Positions 41,556 through 51,107 are shown, numbered from the stretch's first letter. The stretch: 64,000 nt of DNA from Candidatus Phosphoribacter baldrii (GCA_016704565.1 JADIZV010000002.1:310001-374000), one strand, 5' to 3'. Notes: generated by a model from the letters alone, not told the origin. Translations and numbers: made by a program.

Positions 41556-42389
41556 ATGGCGCTTCCCATGGCGAATGAGGGACACCTTGATGTTGCTCGC
41601 CTCACCTCGCGGTTGTGTCGACCCCCACGATCGTGGAGTTCGGTCCACGTCCACGACGAACTCCCGTCGACGAACGCTGTGGCGATGGAGCGTGGGCGGG
41701 CCTGGGAGGTGCTCGTCACCGAGCACCAGAGCGCCGGGCGGGGGCGACTAGATCGGTCCTGGGGGACGCCCGCCGGGACGTCCCTCACCTTCTCGGCCAC
41801 GGTCCCCGCCCCGGTCGATGCAGTGGGTTGGTTGCCGCTCATCTCCGGCTTGGCGGTGGCCGAAGCCGTGCACGCCCTCACCGGCTTGCGCGCTGCCCTC
41901 AAGTGGCCCAACGACGTGTTGCTCACCTCGGAGGGCAACCGCAAGGTGTGCGGAATCCTCTGCGAGTATCGACCCGCGCTCAGGTCGGCCGAGGCCCTCG
42001 TCGTGGTCGGCATCGGCATCAACGTCAGCCAAACCCGCGATCAGCTCCCGGTCGACACGGCGACCTCCCTGGCGCTCGCGGGCGCTGGCGACGTGGACCG
42101 CGAAGACCTCCTCACCACCGTGCTGGACCGTTTCGCGACCCGGTATGCCGCCCTGGCGGCGGGTGGGTCGGCGGCGAACGGGGTGCGGGCGGCATACCGG
42201 AGTGCCTGTGTGACGGTGGGCACCCGGGTGCGTCTGGAGCGTCCGGGCCAGGACCCGTGTCTGGCAGACGCCGTCGACGTGGACACCGACGGTGCCCTCA
42301 TCGTCGATGACGGTTCCGGGCCGGTGAGGTATGCCGCGGGCGACGTCACCCACCTGCGCCCTGCGAGCCACGACGGTGGGTTGGCATGA
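41556..42389 (+). CDS. birA: Biotin--[acetyl-CoA-carboxylase] ligase
   Basis: A 277-residue class I biotin protein ligase without a DNA-binding domain. The biotin-AMP loop is GRGRLDRSWG (about residues 61-70) and KWPNDVLL follows; the C-terminal SH3-like domain is VGTRVRLERPG...RYAAGDVTHLRP. The ATG at 41556 is 23 bases from the divergent accD. No BirA-type repressor helix-turn-helix is seen. Confidence 0.93.
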   Translation: MALPMANEGHLDVARLTSRLCRPPRSWSSVHVHDELPSTNAVAMERGRAWEVLVTEHQSAGRGRLDRSWGTPAGTSLTFSATVPAPVDAVGWLPLISGLAVAEAVHALTGLRAALKWPNDVLLTSEGNRKVCGILCEYRPALRSAEALVVVGIGINVSQTRDQLPVDTATSLALAGAGDVDREDLLTTVLDRFATRYAALAAGGSAANGVRAAYRSACVTVGTRVRLERPGQDPCLADAVDVDTDGALIVDDGSGPVRYAAGDVTHLRPASHDGGLA

Positions 42390-42396
42390 TGCATCC

Positions 42397-43485
42397 ATGA
42401 CGGTCAGCCCGGCACCGCAGCACGAGGGGTTCCTCTCCTCGACCGGTGCTGCGGCCCGAGCTGTCGAAGCGTTGGACGGGGACGACGTCGCATCACTGCT
42501 TGTCGGGACCAGCCGGGAGTTTTCGCGCAACGACGTGAGCCGGTTGGCCGGCGTGTCCGTCGTCGGGGCCCGGAGGTTTTGGCATGCCCTGGGCTTCCCG
42601 TCGACGACGTCGAGTGACCGGATGTTCACCGAGGCGGACCTGCGCGCGTTGCGCCGGATGACCGTCCTGGTCCGCAGCGGGGTGATCGACGAGGACACAG
42701 CGCTGGCATTGACCCGGGCGTTCGCCCGCAACACCGACCGTCTAGCCGCCTGGCAGGTGCAACTCATCGCCGAGTCGATGACCGCCTCGGGCGGGGGCAC
42801 CGAGGTCATCGGCCCGTTGGACGAACCGACCGCCCAGGCCACCGCGCGGGTGATCCTCGACCTGGCCGACGAGTTGGAGCCCATGCTCGTCTATGCCTGG
42901 CGGCGGCATTTGGCCGATGCCGTCTCGCGGTTGCTGGCCGATGTCAGTTCGGATGCTCAGACCCCGGGACAGATGCGGTGCGTGGGGTTTGCTGATCTGG
43001 TGGCGTTCACCACCCTGGTCCGCCAACTCTCCGAACGCGATCTAGCCCGGACCGTCCAACGCTTCGAGGCATTGGCCACCGACGTCGTCACCGCGCACGG
43101 CGGTCGCGTCATCAAGACGGTGGGCGACGAGGTGCTGTTCGCCACCCAGACTCCTGCGCCGGGTGCCGCGATCGCCCTCGACTTGGTCGATGCCCTGGCC
43201 GACGACGACGTGTTGCCCGACCTTCGGGTCGGTGTCGCATTTGGCCGGGTCGTTTCCCGGCTGGGGGACGTGTTCGGCACGACGGTCAACCGGGCCGCGC
43301 GCTTGACAGCGCTTGCCCACCCCAACGCCGTGCTCGTCGACGGCCCGCTTGCCACCGCCCTCGCCAGCCAGTCCGGCTTCCGGATCACCTCGATGCGACG
43401 CCGGACCTTGCGTGGGGTGGGCTCGGTGACCCCCCATGTGCTCGCCCGATCGAGCACCCCGACCCGACGAGGGAGATACCTGTGA
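42397..43485 (+). CDS. Class III adenylate/guanylate cyclase with N-terminal regulatory domain
   Basis: A 362-residue cyclase. Residues 30-180 form the winged/MerR-like helical regulatory domain seen in Rv1264-type actinobacterial cyclases (FSRNDVSRLAGVSVVGARRFWHALGFP). The catalytic domain has metal Asp in CVGFADLVAFTTL, KTVGDEVLFATQ and transition-state residues in GTTVNRAARLTAL. With all catalytic residues present it is probably active as a homodimer. The ATG at 42397 lies 7 bases after birA, and its stop overlaps the next gene (GTGA). Confidence 0.87.
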   Translation: MTVSPAPQHEGFLSSTGAAARAVEALDGDDVASLLVGTSREFSRNDVSRLAGVSVVGARRFWHALGFPSTTSSDRMFTEADLRALRRMTVLVRSGVIDEDTALALTRAFARNTDRLAAWQVQLIAESMTASGGGTEVIGPLDEPTAQATARVILDLADELEPMLVYAWRRHLADAVSRLLADVSSDAQTPGQMRCVGFADLVAFTTLVRQLSERDLARTVQRFEALATDVVTAHGGRVIKTVGDEVLFATQTPAPGAAIALDLVDALADDDVLPDLRVGVAFGRVVSRLGDVFGTTVNRAARLTALAHPNAVLVDGPLATALASQSGFRITSMRRRTLRGVGSVTPHVLARSSTPTRRGRYL

Positions 43486-44315
43486 GCAATGACGTCATCG
43501 ACCCACACACTGCCGCCGAGGCTGCGCCGCGGCCGCTCGTGCGCATCGAGCGCCACGGCGCGGACCGACACATCGCCGAGCTCGTGTTGGACCGTCCAGA
43601 GGCCATGAACGCCGTGTCCACGGCGATGGCGCAGGCCATTGCGGCGGCCACCTCGGCCCTGGCTGCAGACCCGGACGTCCGCTGCGTCGTGCTCAGCTCG
43701 TCCCACGACAAGGCGTTCTGCGTCGGAGCCGACCTCAAGGAACGCAACACGATGACCGACGCCGATCTGGTGGCGCAGCGTCCGCTGGCGCGGGCGGCAT
43801 ACGGCGGGGTGCTCGCCTTGCCCATGCCCGCTGTGGCAGCGGTCGACGGGTTTGCGTTCGGTGGGGGTTTGGAGTTGGCGCTGTCCTGTGACCTGCTCGT
43901 CGTCGGGGATGGGGCGAGCCTGGGCCTGCCTGAGGTGTCCGTCGGGGTCATCCCCGGCGGCGGAGGCACCCAGTTGCTCGCGCGCCGGATCGGCTGGTCG
44001 AAGGCAGCTCACCTGATTTTCACGGCGGCGAAGCTGCCCGCCACTGAGGCGGCCGCATTCGGGTTCATCGACGAACTCGTTCCGGCAGGGTCGGCGCGGG
44101 CGCGCGCGTTGGAGCTGGCCACGCAGATCGCCCGCAACTCACCGGTTGGGCTGCGTTCGGCCAAGCGGGCCATGCGCCTGGGGCTGGACGTCGACCTGGC
44201 CGCAGGGCTGGAGATCGAGGACGCGTGCTGGCGGGCGACCGCTTTCAGCGGTGATCGGGCCGAAGGCGTGCGAGCCTTCGCTGAGAAGCGGGCGCCGCGC
44301 TGGCCGGGTCGCTGA
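43482..44315 (+). CDS. Enoyl-CoA hydratase/isomerase family protein
   Basis: A 277-residue crotonase-fold protein. The oxyanion segments are FCVGADLKER (about residues 80-89) and AVDGFAFGGGLELALSCD; the catalytic Glu of hydratases is seen in GLPEVSVGVIPGGGGTQ. The ending FAEKRAPRWPGR is typical of hydratases. The GTG start overlaps the cyclase stop, so it is co-translated with a signalling enzyme, an unusual coupling. Confidence 0.88.
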   Translation: MSNDVIDPHTAAEAAPRPLVRIERHGADRHIAELVLDRPEAMNAVSTAMAQAIAAATSALAADPDVRCVVLSSSHDKAFCVGADLKERNTMTDADLVAQRPLARAAYGGVLALPMPAVAAVDGFAFGGGLELALSCDLLVVGDGASLGLPEVSVGVIPGGGGTQLLARRIGWSKAAHLIFTAAKLPATEAAAFGFIDELVPAGSARARALELATQIARNSPVGLRSAKRAMRLGLDVDLAAGLEIEDACWRATAFSGDRAEGVRAFAEKRAPRWPGR

Positions 44316-44373
44316 TCGTTTCGCCCTCCGGTCCTGTGTGCGCCGTTCGGTGTGACGGCATACCATCTGGGCC

Positions 44374-45066
44374 ATGACCCGGGTGCTGCTCGTCGAGGAC
44401 GATCCGGGCATTTCCGAACCCCTGGCGCGTGCGTTGCGGCGGGAAGGCTACGACGTCGACGTCCGCGAAGATGGCCGGGCCGCGTTGGAAGGGGCCCGGG
44501 AGCACCCGGATCTCGTCGTGCTCGACCTCGGCCTTCCGCACCTCGACGGCTTGGAGGTATGCCGTCGCATGCGTGCGGACGGACGCACCATGCCGGTCCT
44601 CATCCTCACCGCTCGCGCGGATGAGGTCGACACCGTGGTGGGTCTGGATGCCGGTGCCGACGACTACGTGACCAAGCCCTTCCGCCTGGCCGAGCTGTTG
44701 GCCCGGGTCCGAGCACTGCTGCGACGCACTCCGGAGGGCGTCGGCCCCTCTGACACGGAGGACGTGCGGATCGACGCCGAGGGGCGGCGCGCGTGGTTCC
44801 TTGGTGAGGAGTTGCAGCTCACGGCCAAGGAGTTCGACCTGCTGCGGGTGCTGGTCCGCGAGCAGGGTCGCGTGGTGACCCGCGAACAGTTGATGAAAGA
44901 GATCTGGGACACGACGTGGTTCGGGTCCACCAAGACGCTCGATATGCACATTTCCGTCCTGCGTAAGAAGCTCGGCGACGACGTCGCCCAGCCTCGGCAC
45001 ATATCCACGGTTCGCGGGTTGGGGTTCCGGTTCGAGCGGCCTGACAGCCCGGTCGAGCTCGGCTGA
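44374..45066 (+). CDS. OmpR/PhoB-family response regulator
   Basis: A 230-residue DNA-binding regulator. The receiver has Asp9-Asp10, phospho-acceptor Asp51 and Lys101 (YVTKPF); the C-terminal winged helix has RVVTREQLMKEIWDTTWFGSTKTLDMHISVLRKKLGDD. Its partner is the histidine kinase 6 bases downstream. Regulated genes cannot be inferred from the window. Confidence 0.93.
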   Translation: MTRVLLVEDDPGISEPLARALRREGYDVDVREDGRAALEGAREHPDLVVLDLGLPHLDGLEVCRRMRADGRTMPVLILTARADEVDTVVGLDAGADDYVTKPFRLAELLARVRALLRRTPEGVGPSDTEDVRIDAEGRRAWFLGEELQLTAKEFDLLRVLVREQGRVVTREQLMKEIWDTTWFGSTKTLDMHISVLRKKLGDDVAQPRHISTVRGLGFRFERPDSPVELG

Positions 45067-45072
45067 CCGGTC

Positions 45073-46125
45073 ATGCAGCGGATCATGATGCGGGCCACCC
45101 GGACCGCGATGCTCGCTGGGAGTTTGTGCGCGGGCCTGCCGTTCTTCGCCGGCGTCCTCTGGCTGTCCACCCGGCACGAAGCCGTCGACGCCTGGTTGGA
45201 CCGGCCGGTCTGGTTGCGGGCCCTCGATCTGTTCGGCCTGCTCGTGCTCATGACCCTCATCGGGGGCGTGACGGCGATGGTGATCTCCCGTCACGCGACT
45301 GCCTCGGTCATGGGGCCGCTGCGGGAGCTGAGCCATCGCGCTGAGCAGGTCGGTGGCGGGGAGACCCAGGTGCCTTTTGAAGCCACCGGCCTCGACGAGA
45401 TCGACCGGGTGTCCGATGCCCTGGCGCAGTCAGCCCAACGGCTGTCGCGCGCCTTGGCCACCGAGCGAGGCTTCGCCTCCGACGCGTCGCATCAACTGCG
45501 CACGCCGCTGACTGCGCTCATGATGCGCATCGAGGAGATCGCCGCAACCGACGATCTGGCCGTCGCCCACGAGGAAGCCGCCGTGGCGATCGCCCAGGTC
45601 GATCGCATGAGCCGGGTGGTCGATGACCTGCTGCAACGACGCCGCAGCGATCCCGGAGGCGATCTCCCGGAAGTCTCGTTGGACACGGTCATCGCCACGT
45701 TGCAGCGGGAGTGGCAACCGGCCTTCGAGACCGCGCGCCGCAGCGTGCGCGTGCACGGCGAGCGCGGCCTGGTGGTCCGGGCCACCCCGATCGCCGTGAG
45801 CCAGATCCTGTCCACCTTGTTGGAGAACTCCTTGGTGCACGGCCGAGGCACGGTCGATGTGCATGCGCGGCGCAGCGGCCCCTCTGCGGTCGTCGAGGTC
45901 CGCGACGAAGGGGACGGCATACCGGCGGCCTTGGCCCCGCACATCTTCGAGCGGGCCGTGAGCGGCGGGCAGGGGTCCAGCACTGGCCTAGGGCTGGCGC
46001 TGGCCCGCGATCTCGCCGAGTCGTGTGGCGGGCGGCTGGACCTCATCGCGCGGACGCCGGCAACCTTCGCGGTGTTCCTCTCCGAGGCCCGTGACGGCTA
46101 TCAACCGTCTGCCGTCGGTCGCTGA
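45073..46125 (+). CDS. Sensor histidine kinase
   Basis: A 350-residue membrane kinase. Two membrane segments (about residues 12-33 and 50-72) enclose a very short extracytoplasmic loop, so sensing is probably in the membrane. A HAMP linker, the dimerisation helix with His140 in ASDASHQLRTPLT, and HATPase boxes (LENSLVHG, DEGDGIP, GGQGSSTGLGLALARDLAES) follow. It forms a two-component system with the preceding regulator. Confidence 0.92.
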   Translation: MQRIMMRATRTAMLAGSLCAGLPFFAGVLWLSTRHEAVDAWLDRPVWLRALDLFGLLVLMTLIGGVTAMVISRHATASVMGPLRELSHRAEQVGGGETQVPFEATGLDEIDRVSDALAQSAQRLSRALATERGFASDASHQLRTPLTALMMRIEEIAATDDLAVAHEEAAVAIAQVDRMSRVVDDLLQRRRSDPGGDLPEVSLDTVIATLQREWQPAFETARRSVRVHGERGLVVRATPIAVSQILSTLLENSLVHGRGTVDVHARRSGPSAVVEVRDEGDGIPAALAPHIFERAVSGGQGSSTGLGLALARDLAESCGGRLDLIARTPATFAVFLSEARDGYQPSAVGR

Positions 46126-46201
46126 ACCGGCCAGCTGGTCCGCGAAGGTGAAGGGCGCTCGACCCAGGAGTCAGCGGCAGGGCGGGTAGGCTCCTGAGGT
46201 T

Positions 46202-46840
46202 GTGAGCGGACCGACGGCCTTGCAGCGCCATCGGCGCAGCATCCGCCAGTTCGTCAAGTTCGGGATCGTCGGGGGGTCCGGCGTCGTCGTCAACATGCTC
46301 GTGACGGTCGCCATGCACAAGCTGCACGGCGGCACGGTCAACGGGCGCGCCCCGCTGTTCCCCTTGCCATCCACGCCCTACTACGCGCGCTATCTGCACC
46401 TGGTGTGGATCGTCGCGTTCCTCGTGGCCAACGTCTGGAACTTCCAGCTCAACCGAGGGTGGACTTTCCGAGCCTCCCGGCACTCGACGTGGTGGCGCCA
46501 GTTCTGGCCGTTCCTCGTCGTCGGCAGCGGCGCCGCCCTCGTCGGGTTGTTCGTCATCACCGCACTGACCCACCCCGAGTCGCCGGTCTATCTGCCGGAC
46601 CCCTTCTTCCACGAGCAGGCCGGGCTGCGGTCTCGCTTCTACTGGGCCCAGCTGATCACGATCGTCGTGACGATGCCGATCAACTTCGTCGCCAACAAGC
46701 TGTGGACCTTCCGCGCGGTGCGTCACCATGTGCCCGACGTCGAGTTGCCGTTGCTCGCGCCAGTGGTCGCGGCGGAGTTGGTCGACGAGACGGGTCACGT
46801 GGAGGACCCGCTCCATGGCCAGCGATCGGAGCGAGCGTGA
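46202..46840 (+). CDS. GtrA-family membrane protein
   Basis: A 212-residue protein with about four membrane segments. FVKFGIVGGSGVVVNMLVT at the start and WNFQLNRGWTF in the middle mark the GtrA family, which flips or translocates polyprenyl-linked sugars. It is longer than classical GtrA (about 120 residues) because of a longer central loop and an acidic C-terminus. The GTG at 46202 was chosen. Its stop overlaps the purK start (GTGA). Confidence 0.86.
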   Translation: MSGPTALQRHRRSIRQFVKFGIVGGSGVVVNMLVTVAMHKLHGGTVNGRAPLFPLPSTPYYARYLHLVWIVAFLVANVWNFQLNRGWTFRASRHSTWWRQFWPFLVVGSGAALVGLFVITALTHPESPVYLPDPFFHEQAGLRSRFYWAQLITIVVTMPINFVANKLWTFRAVRHHVPDVELPLLAPVVAAELVDETGHVEDPLHGQRSERA

Positions 46841-48060
46841 CGACGCCCCGTCGGGCACCGGGCGGCTTCCCGGTGGTCGGTGTCATCGGTGGGGGGCAGC
46901 TGGCCCGGATGCTCCAGGCCCCGGCCGTTGCGCTCGGGGTGCAGCTGAGCGTCCTCGCCGAGGCGGACGACGCATCGGCGGCCTTGGTCATCCCCTCGGC
47001 CCCCGTCGGGGACCACACCGACCTCGATGCCGTATGCCGGTTCGCCGCCTCCTGCGACGTCGTCACCTTCGACCACGAGCACGTTCCCGCCGATGTCCTG
47101 GCCGCCCTTGAGGCCGATGGGGTGCCGCTGCACCCGTCGCCACGGGCCCTGCGGCTTGCCCAGGACAAGCTGGCCATGCGCCGACGGCTCGCCGAGATCG
47201 GGGTGTCCTGCCCTCGCTGGGTCGCCGCTGTCACCCGGGCCGACGTCGAAGCCTTCGGGGGGCAGGTCGGGTGGCCCATCGTCGCCAAGACCCCCCGAGG
47301 CGGCTACGACGGCAAGGGAGTTCGGGTCCTGCGCACCCCTGCCGACCTGGACACCCTGGCCGATTGGCTCGATGCCGTGGGAGCTTCGGGGCCTCTCGCC
47401 GAGGGGATCCTGCTCGAGGAGCTCGTGCCCTTCGAACGCGAGCTGGCCGTGCTCGTCGCTCGTAGCCCCAGCGGGCAGGCGGCCGCGTGGCCCGTCGTGG
47501 AGACCGTCCAAACTGACGGCATCTGCACGGAGGTCCTTGCTCCCGCGCCCGACCTTGACCCGGCGACGGCCGCCGAGGCCACCCACGCGGCGTTGCGGAT
47601 TGCGGGCGAGCTCGGTGTCACCGGGGTCCTGGCCGTCGAGATGTTCCAGGTCGCGCGCGCCGCCGACGGGGCACGCTCCGGTGGTGGGCGGGCGGCATAC
47701 CTCGTCAACGAACTCGCGATGCGCCCCCACAACAGTGGGCACTGGAGCATCGACGGCGCGGTGACCAGCCAGTTCGAGCAGCACCTGCGCGCCGTGCTCG
47801 ACCTGCCGCTCGGCGACCCGCGACCGCTCGCGCCATGGACGGTGATGGCGAACGTTCTCGGCGGTGACTACGCCGAGATCTACCCCGCCTATCGGCACGT
47901 CATGGCCCGCGATCCGGGGTTGAAGGTGCACATGTATGGCAAAGGAGTGCGGCCCGGGCGCAAGATCGGACATGTCAACGTGAGCGGTCCGGATCTGAGC
48001 GAGGCCCGCGGCCGGGCCCAACACGCCGCCGACTACCTGCAAGGAGTCATCGATGAGTGA
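46837..48060 (+). CDS. purK: 5-(carboxyamino)imidazole ribonucleotide synthase
   Basis: A 407-residue ATP-grasp enzyme of purine synthesis that makes N5-CAIR. FPVVGVIGGGQLARMLQAPA starts the domain, KTPRGGYDGKGV binds ATP, and NELAMRPHNSGHWSIDGAVTSQFEQH lies in the active site. The GTG at 46837 overlaps the GtrA stop, and the next gene purE overlaps by 8 bases, giving a GtrA-purK-purE operon. Confidence 0.95.
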   Translation: MTTPRRAPGGFPVVGVIGGGQLARMLQAPAVALGVQLSVLAEADDASAALVIPSAPVGDHTDLDAVCRFAASCDVVTFDHEHVPADVLAALEADGVPLHPSPRALRLAQDKLAMRRRLAEIGVSCPRWVAAVTRADVEAFGGQVGWPIVAKTPRGGYDGKGVRVLRTPADLDTLADWLDAVGASGPLAEGILLEELVPFERELAVLVARSPSGQAAAWPVVETVQTDGICTEVLAPAPDLDPATAAEATHAALRIAGELGVTGVLAVEMFQVARAADGARSGGGRAAYLVNELAMRPHNSGHWSIDGAVTSQFEQHLRAVLDLPLGDPRPLAPWTVMANVLGGDYAEIYPAYRHVMARDPGLKVHMYGKGVRPGRKIGHVNVSGPDLSEARGRAQHAADYLQGVIDE

Positions 48061-48607
48061 GCATCCTTCTGCCGCAAGGTCATCCGGTGCCTCGCTCAGC
48101 GAGGACCCGGTCGTCGGGATCGTCATGGGCAGCGACAGCGACTGGCCGGTCATGGCGCTGGCAGCCGAAGCCCTCGACGAGTTCGGGGTCCCCTACGAGG
48201 TCGATGTCGTGTCGGCCCATCGGATGCCCGAGGAGATGATCGCCTACGGCAAAGGGGCGGTCGCGCGCGGCATCCGGGTCATCGTCGCCGGCGCCGGGGG
48301 AGCGGCGCACCTGCCCGGGATGCTCGCGTCGGTGACGCCGCTGCCGGTCATCGGGGTGCCGGTGCCGCTGGCACACCTGGACGGGATGGACTCGCTGCTG
48401 TCGATCGTCCAGATGCCGGCCGGCGTGCCCGTGGCGACCGTGTCGGTGGGCGGGGCTCGTAACGCCGGGCTGCTCGCCGCCCGGATCCTCGCGGCGGGTG
48501 AAGGTCCGGAGGCGGCTCGGCTGCGGGCCGAGATGGTCCGTTTCCAGGGGCGGCTGCGCGACCAGGCCCACGCCAAGGGTGCCGCGCTGCGTGCCTCTCG
48601 GGCCTAA
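48053..48607 (+). CDS. purE: N5-carboxyaminoimidazole ribonucleotide mutase
   Basis: A 184-residue class I PurE, converting N5-CAIR to CAIR. GIVMGSDSDWPVM and SAHRMPEEM (catalytic His) are diagnostic; AGAGGAAHLPGMLASVT and GVPVPLAHLDGMDSLLSIVQMP follow. The 20-residue Ser/Ala-rich N-terminal extension is extra. It pairs with purK immediately upstream, as in most bacteria. Confidence 0.96.
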   Translation: MSEHPSAARSSGASLSEDPVVGIVMGSDSDWPVMALAAEALDEFGVPYEVDVVSAHRMPEEMIAYGKGAVARGIRVIVAGAGGAAHLPGMLASVTPLPVIGVPVPLAHLDGMDSLLSIVQMPAGVPVATVSVGGARNAGLLAARILAAGEGPEAARLRAEMVRFQGRLRDQAHAKGAALRASRA

Positions 48608-48614
48608 GCCCGAG
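48597..48614. terminator. Hairpin at the purE stop
   Basis: CTCGGGC (48597-48603) and GCCCGAG (48608-48614) form a perfect 7-bp stem whose CTAA loop contains most of the purE stop codon. It lies between the convergent purE and CoA-binding genes. No T-run follows, so termination is plausible but unproven. Confidence 0.65.
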
Positions 48615-48619
48615 CCGAT

Positions 48620-49060
48620 CTAAAGGCGCGGCCACTCGATCTTGGGGCAGGTGTCCATGACGACCGCGAGCCCTGCCTGCACCGCCCGCGCCGCCGCCGC
48701 TTCGTCGACCACCCCGAGCTGCAGCCACACCGCGCGGATCCCCAACCGCTCGCGCTGCTCGATGGCCGCGTCGACGACCGCCCCCACCAGGTCGGAGCGC
48801 ACGAAGCAGTCGACCACCGCGACGGTCGTCCCGTCAGGGATCTCCGCGAGCGCGGCATACCCGGCCTCACCCAGCACGGGTGGGTCGAACGGCGCGCTCG
48901 GGTGCACTGGGAGCACGTGCATCCCCAGTCGCGTCCTCAGCCACGCAGCCACCCCGTATGCCGTCCGCCCCCGGTTGCCGGACAGCCCCACCACCGCCCA
49001 GGTCGCCGGGGTGGTGAGCAGCTCACGGACGACGGCAGGGTCGTTGCGGTGCGCGGTCAT
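48620..49060 (-). CDS. CoA-binding domain protein (YccU-like)
   Basis: A 146-residue single-domain protein with a Rossmann-like CoA-binding fold: WAVVGLSGNRGRTAYGVAAWL near the start, DCFVRSDLVGAVVDAA and the end VVMDTCPKIEWPRL. This matches the YccU family of unknown function. The ATG at 49060 was chosen over an upstream extension that lacks the fold. It is convergent with purE, 12 bases apart. Confidence 0.85.
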   Translation of the reverse strand: MTAHRNDPAVVRELLTTPATWAVVGLSGNRGRTAYGVAAWLRTRLGMHVLPVHPSAPFDPPVLGEAGYAALAEIPDGTTVAVVDCFVRSDLVGAVVDAAIEQRERLGIRAVWLQLGVVDEAAAARAVQAGLAVVMDTCPKIEWPRL

Positions 49061-49188
49061 GGCGGTCAGTCTCACACGCGCGCCGGGCTCCATGCCCGGT
49101 CATCGATGTCGGTGACATGATGACGTCAGGCCCGCAGCAAGCCGCATGGCAGCACCGCGAGGCCCTCACATCGACCGGGAGGCAGGAC

Positions 49189-50211
49189 ATGCGGTTCGGA
49201 GCGTTCGTCCCACAGGGTTGGCGACTGGATCTCGTGGGGATCGACCCGGCGCTGCATTGGGGCGTCATGGACGGGTTGGCGCGGCGCTTCGATGCGGTCG
49301 AGGACTGGGAGTCGCTGTGGGTCTACGACCACTTCCACACGGTGCCCAAGCCCTCCGACGAGGCGACCCACGAGGCGTGGACGCTCATGGCGGCGTTCGC
49401 CGCGTCCACCAACCGGATCCGACTGGGTCAGATGTGCACGTGCATGGCCTATCGCAACCCGGCCTACCTCGCCAAGGTCGCCGCCACGGTCGACATCATC
49501 AGCGGCGGCCGGGTCGAGATGGGCATCGGCGCCGGCTGGTATGAGCACGAGTGGCGCGCCTACGGTTACGGCTTCCCCGAGGCACGCGACCGGCTCGGCG
49601 CGCTGCGCGATGGCGTCGAGATCTTCCGGCAGATGTGGATGCAGGGCAGCGCCACGTATGCCGGTCGCTACTACACCGTCGACGGCGCCATCTGCGCCCC
49701 GCGCCCCCTGCAAGGCACGTCGGTCCCGGGAAGCCCGGCGAACGGCATACCGATGTGGGTGGCCGGTGGCGGCGAGAAGGTGACCCTCAAGATCGCGGCG
49801 CAGTATGCCGACTACACGAACTTCTTCGGCGACCTGGCGGAGTTCACCCGCAAGAACGAGATCCTCAAGGAGCACTGCCGCACGGTGGGTCGCGACGAGT
49901 CGGAGATCGTCCGCTCGATCAACGTCAACGTCTTCATCGGCGAGACGGAGGTCGAACTGCAGGACCGGCTCGACTGGTATCTCGACCAGCGGGTCCGTGC
50001 CTGTGGCCTGCAGGAAGCGGTCGTGCGCCGCGAGATCGACGGGCTGCGGGGGTCGGTCGGCTGCGGCACCCCCGACCAGGTCGTCGAACGGTTGACCGCG
50101 CTGCGCGATGCCGGGCTCGGCTACACCATCGCCTACTTCGCCGACGCGGCCTACGACACGACCTCCATCGACCTGTTCGAGCGGGCGGTCATCCCCGAGT
50201 TGAAGGGCTGA
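49189..50211 (+). CDS. LLM-class F420-dependent oxidoreductase
   Basis: A 340-residue TIM-barrel luciferase-like protein of the F420 subgroup. RFGAFVPQGWRLDLVG begins the barrel; TNRIRLGQMCTCMAYRNPAYLAKVAATVDIISGGRVEMGIGAGW is the F420/flavin binding region. The start at 49189 follows a strong GGGAGG; the frame reaches 49117 without improving the match. The substrate is unknown. It lies 5 bases before the following SDR gene. Confidence 0.87.
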   Translation: MRFGAFVPQGWRLDLVGIDPALHWGVMDGLARRFDAVEDWESLWVYDHFHTVPKPSDEATHEAWTLMAAFAASTNRIRLGQMCTCMAYRNPAYLAKVAATVDIISGGRVEMGIGAGWYEHEWRAYGYGFPEARDRLGALRDGVEIFRQMWMQGSATYAGRYYTVDGAICAPRPLQGTSVPGSPANGIPMWVAGGGEKVTLKIAAQYADYTNFFGDLAEFTRKNEILKEHCRTVGRDESEIVRSINVNVFIGETEVELQDRLDWYLDQRVRACGLQEAVVRREIDGLRGSVGCGTPDQVVERLTALRDAGLGYTIAYFADAAYDTTSIDLFERAVIPELKG

Positions 50212-50216
50212 CCGAC

Positions 50217-51107
50217 GTGGCGTGGAGCATCGAGGAGATCCCCGACCAGAGCGGGCGGACCATCCTGGTCACCGGGGCCAACAGCGGGATCGGCCTGGAG
50301 GCATCCAGCGTGCTGGCCGCGCGAGGAGCGCACGTCATCCTCGGCTGCCGCGACCCGCTCAAGGGTGAGGCCGCTCAGCGCCAGATCACGGGGAGCACCG
50401 AGGTGCTTCGGATCGACGTGTCGTCATTGGCCTCGGTGCGGGAGGCCGCTGAGTGCCTGGCAGGGCGGGCGATCGATGTCCTGGTCAACAACGCCGGCAT
50501 CATGGCCACACCTCACGAAGTATCCGTCGACGGCCACGAGCTGCAGTTCGCGACCAATGTGCTCGGGCCGTTCGCGCTGACCAGCCTCCTGCTCGGACAC
50601 GTCACCGACCGGGTCGTGTGGCTGAGCTCGGTGATGCACCGGGGCGCCCGGCTAGATCTGGCCGACCCGAGCTTCCGTCACCACCGTTACAACGCGTGGC
50701 GGGCCTATTCCGCGACGAAGCTGGCTGACCTCATGCTCGCCTACGAGCTGCAGCGCCGACTCACCCTGGCCCAGTCCAGCGTCCGCTCGTATGCCGCCCA
50801 CCCCGGTTACGCGCAGACCGGCCTCCAGCGGCACAACCCCGCCCTTGGCTGGCCCGTCCTACACCAACTGGAGACCTTGCTCAAGGTCGCCCAATCCGCC
50901 GATGCGGGGGCCTGGCCGATTCTGTATGCCGCGACCGCCCCCGACCTGCCGCCGGGCTGCTACGTCGGGCCGTCGGGGTTCGGTGAGCTGTCCGGGCCGC
51001 CGCGGATCGTCGGGTCGTCACCGGCGTCTCACGACCGCGACACCCAGCGCACCCTCTGGGCGATGTGTGAGGGCCTGACCGGCACGTCGCCGGGACTGCC
51101 CGGCTGA
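50217..51107 (+). CDS. Short-chain dehydrogenase, retinol-dehydrogenase-like
   Basis: A 296-residue SDR. TGANSGIGLEASSVLAARGAHV binds the cofactor and NNAGIMATP the base. Ser in WLSSVMHRG and the YSATKLADLM motif (Tyr/Lys) form the active site. The GTG at 50217 follows the LLM gene closely, and the two are probably co-transcribed. Similar proteins act on retinoids or protochlorophyllide in other organisms; here the substrate is unknown. Confidence 0.86.
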   Translation: MAWSIEEIPDQSGRTILVTGANSGIGLEASSVLAARGAHVILGCRDPLKGEAAQRQITGSTEVLRIDVSSLASVREAAECLAGRAIDVLVNNAGIMATPHEVSVDGHELQFATNVLGPFALTSLLLGHVTDRVVWLSSVMHRGARLDLADPSFRHHRYNAWRAYSATKLADLMLAYELQRRLTLAQSSVRSYAAHPGYAQTGLQRHNPALGWPVLHQLETLLKVAQSADAGAWPILYAATAPDLPPGCYVGPSGFGELSGPPRIVGSSPASHDRDTQRTLWAMCEGLTGTSPGLPG

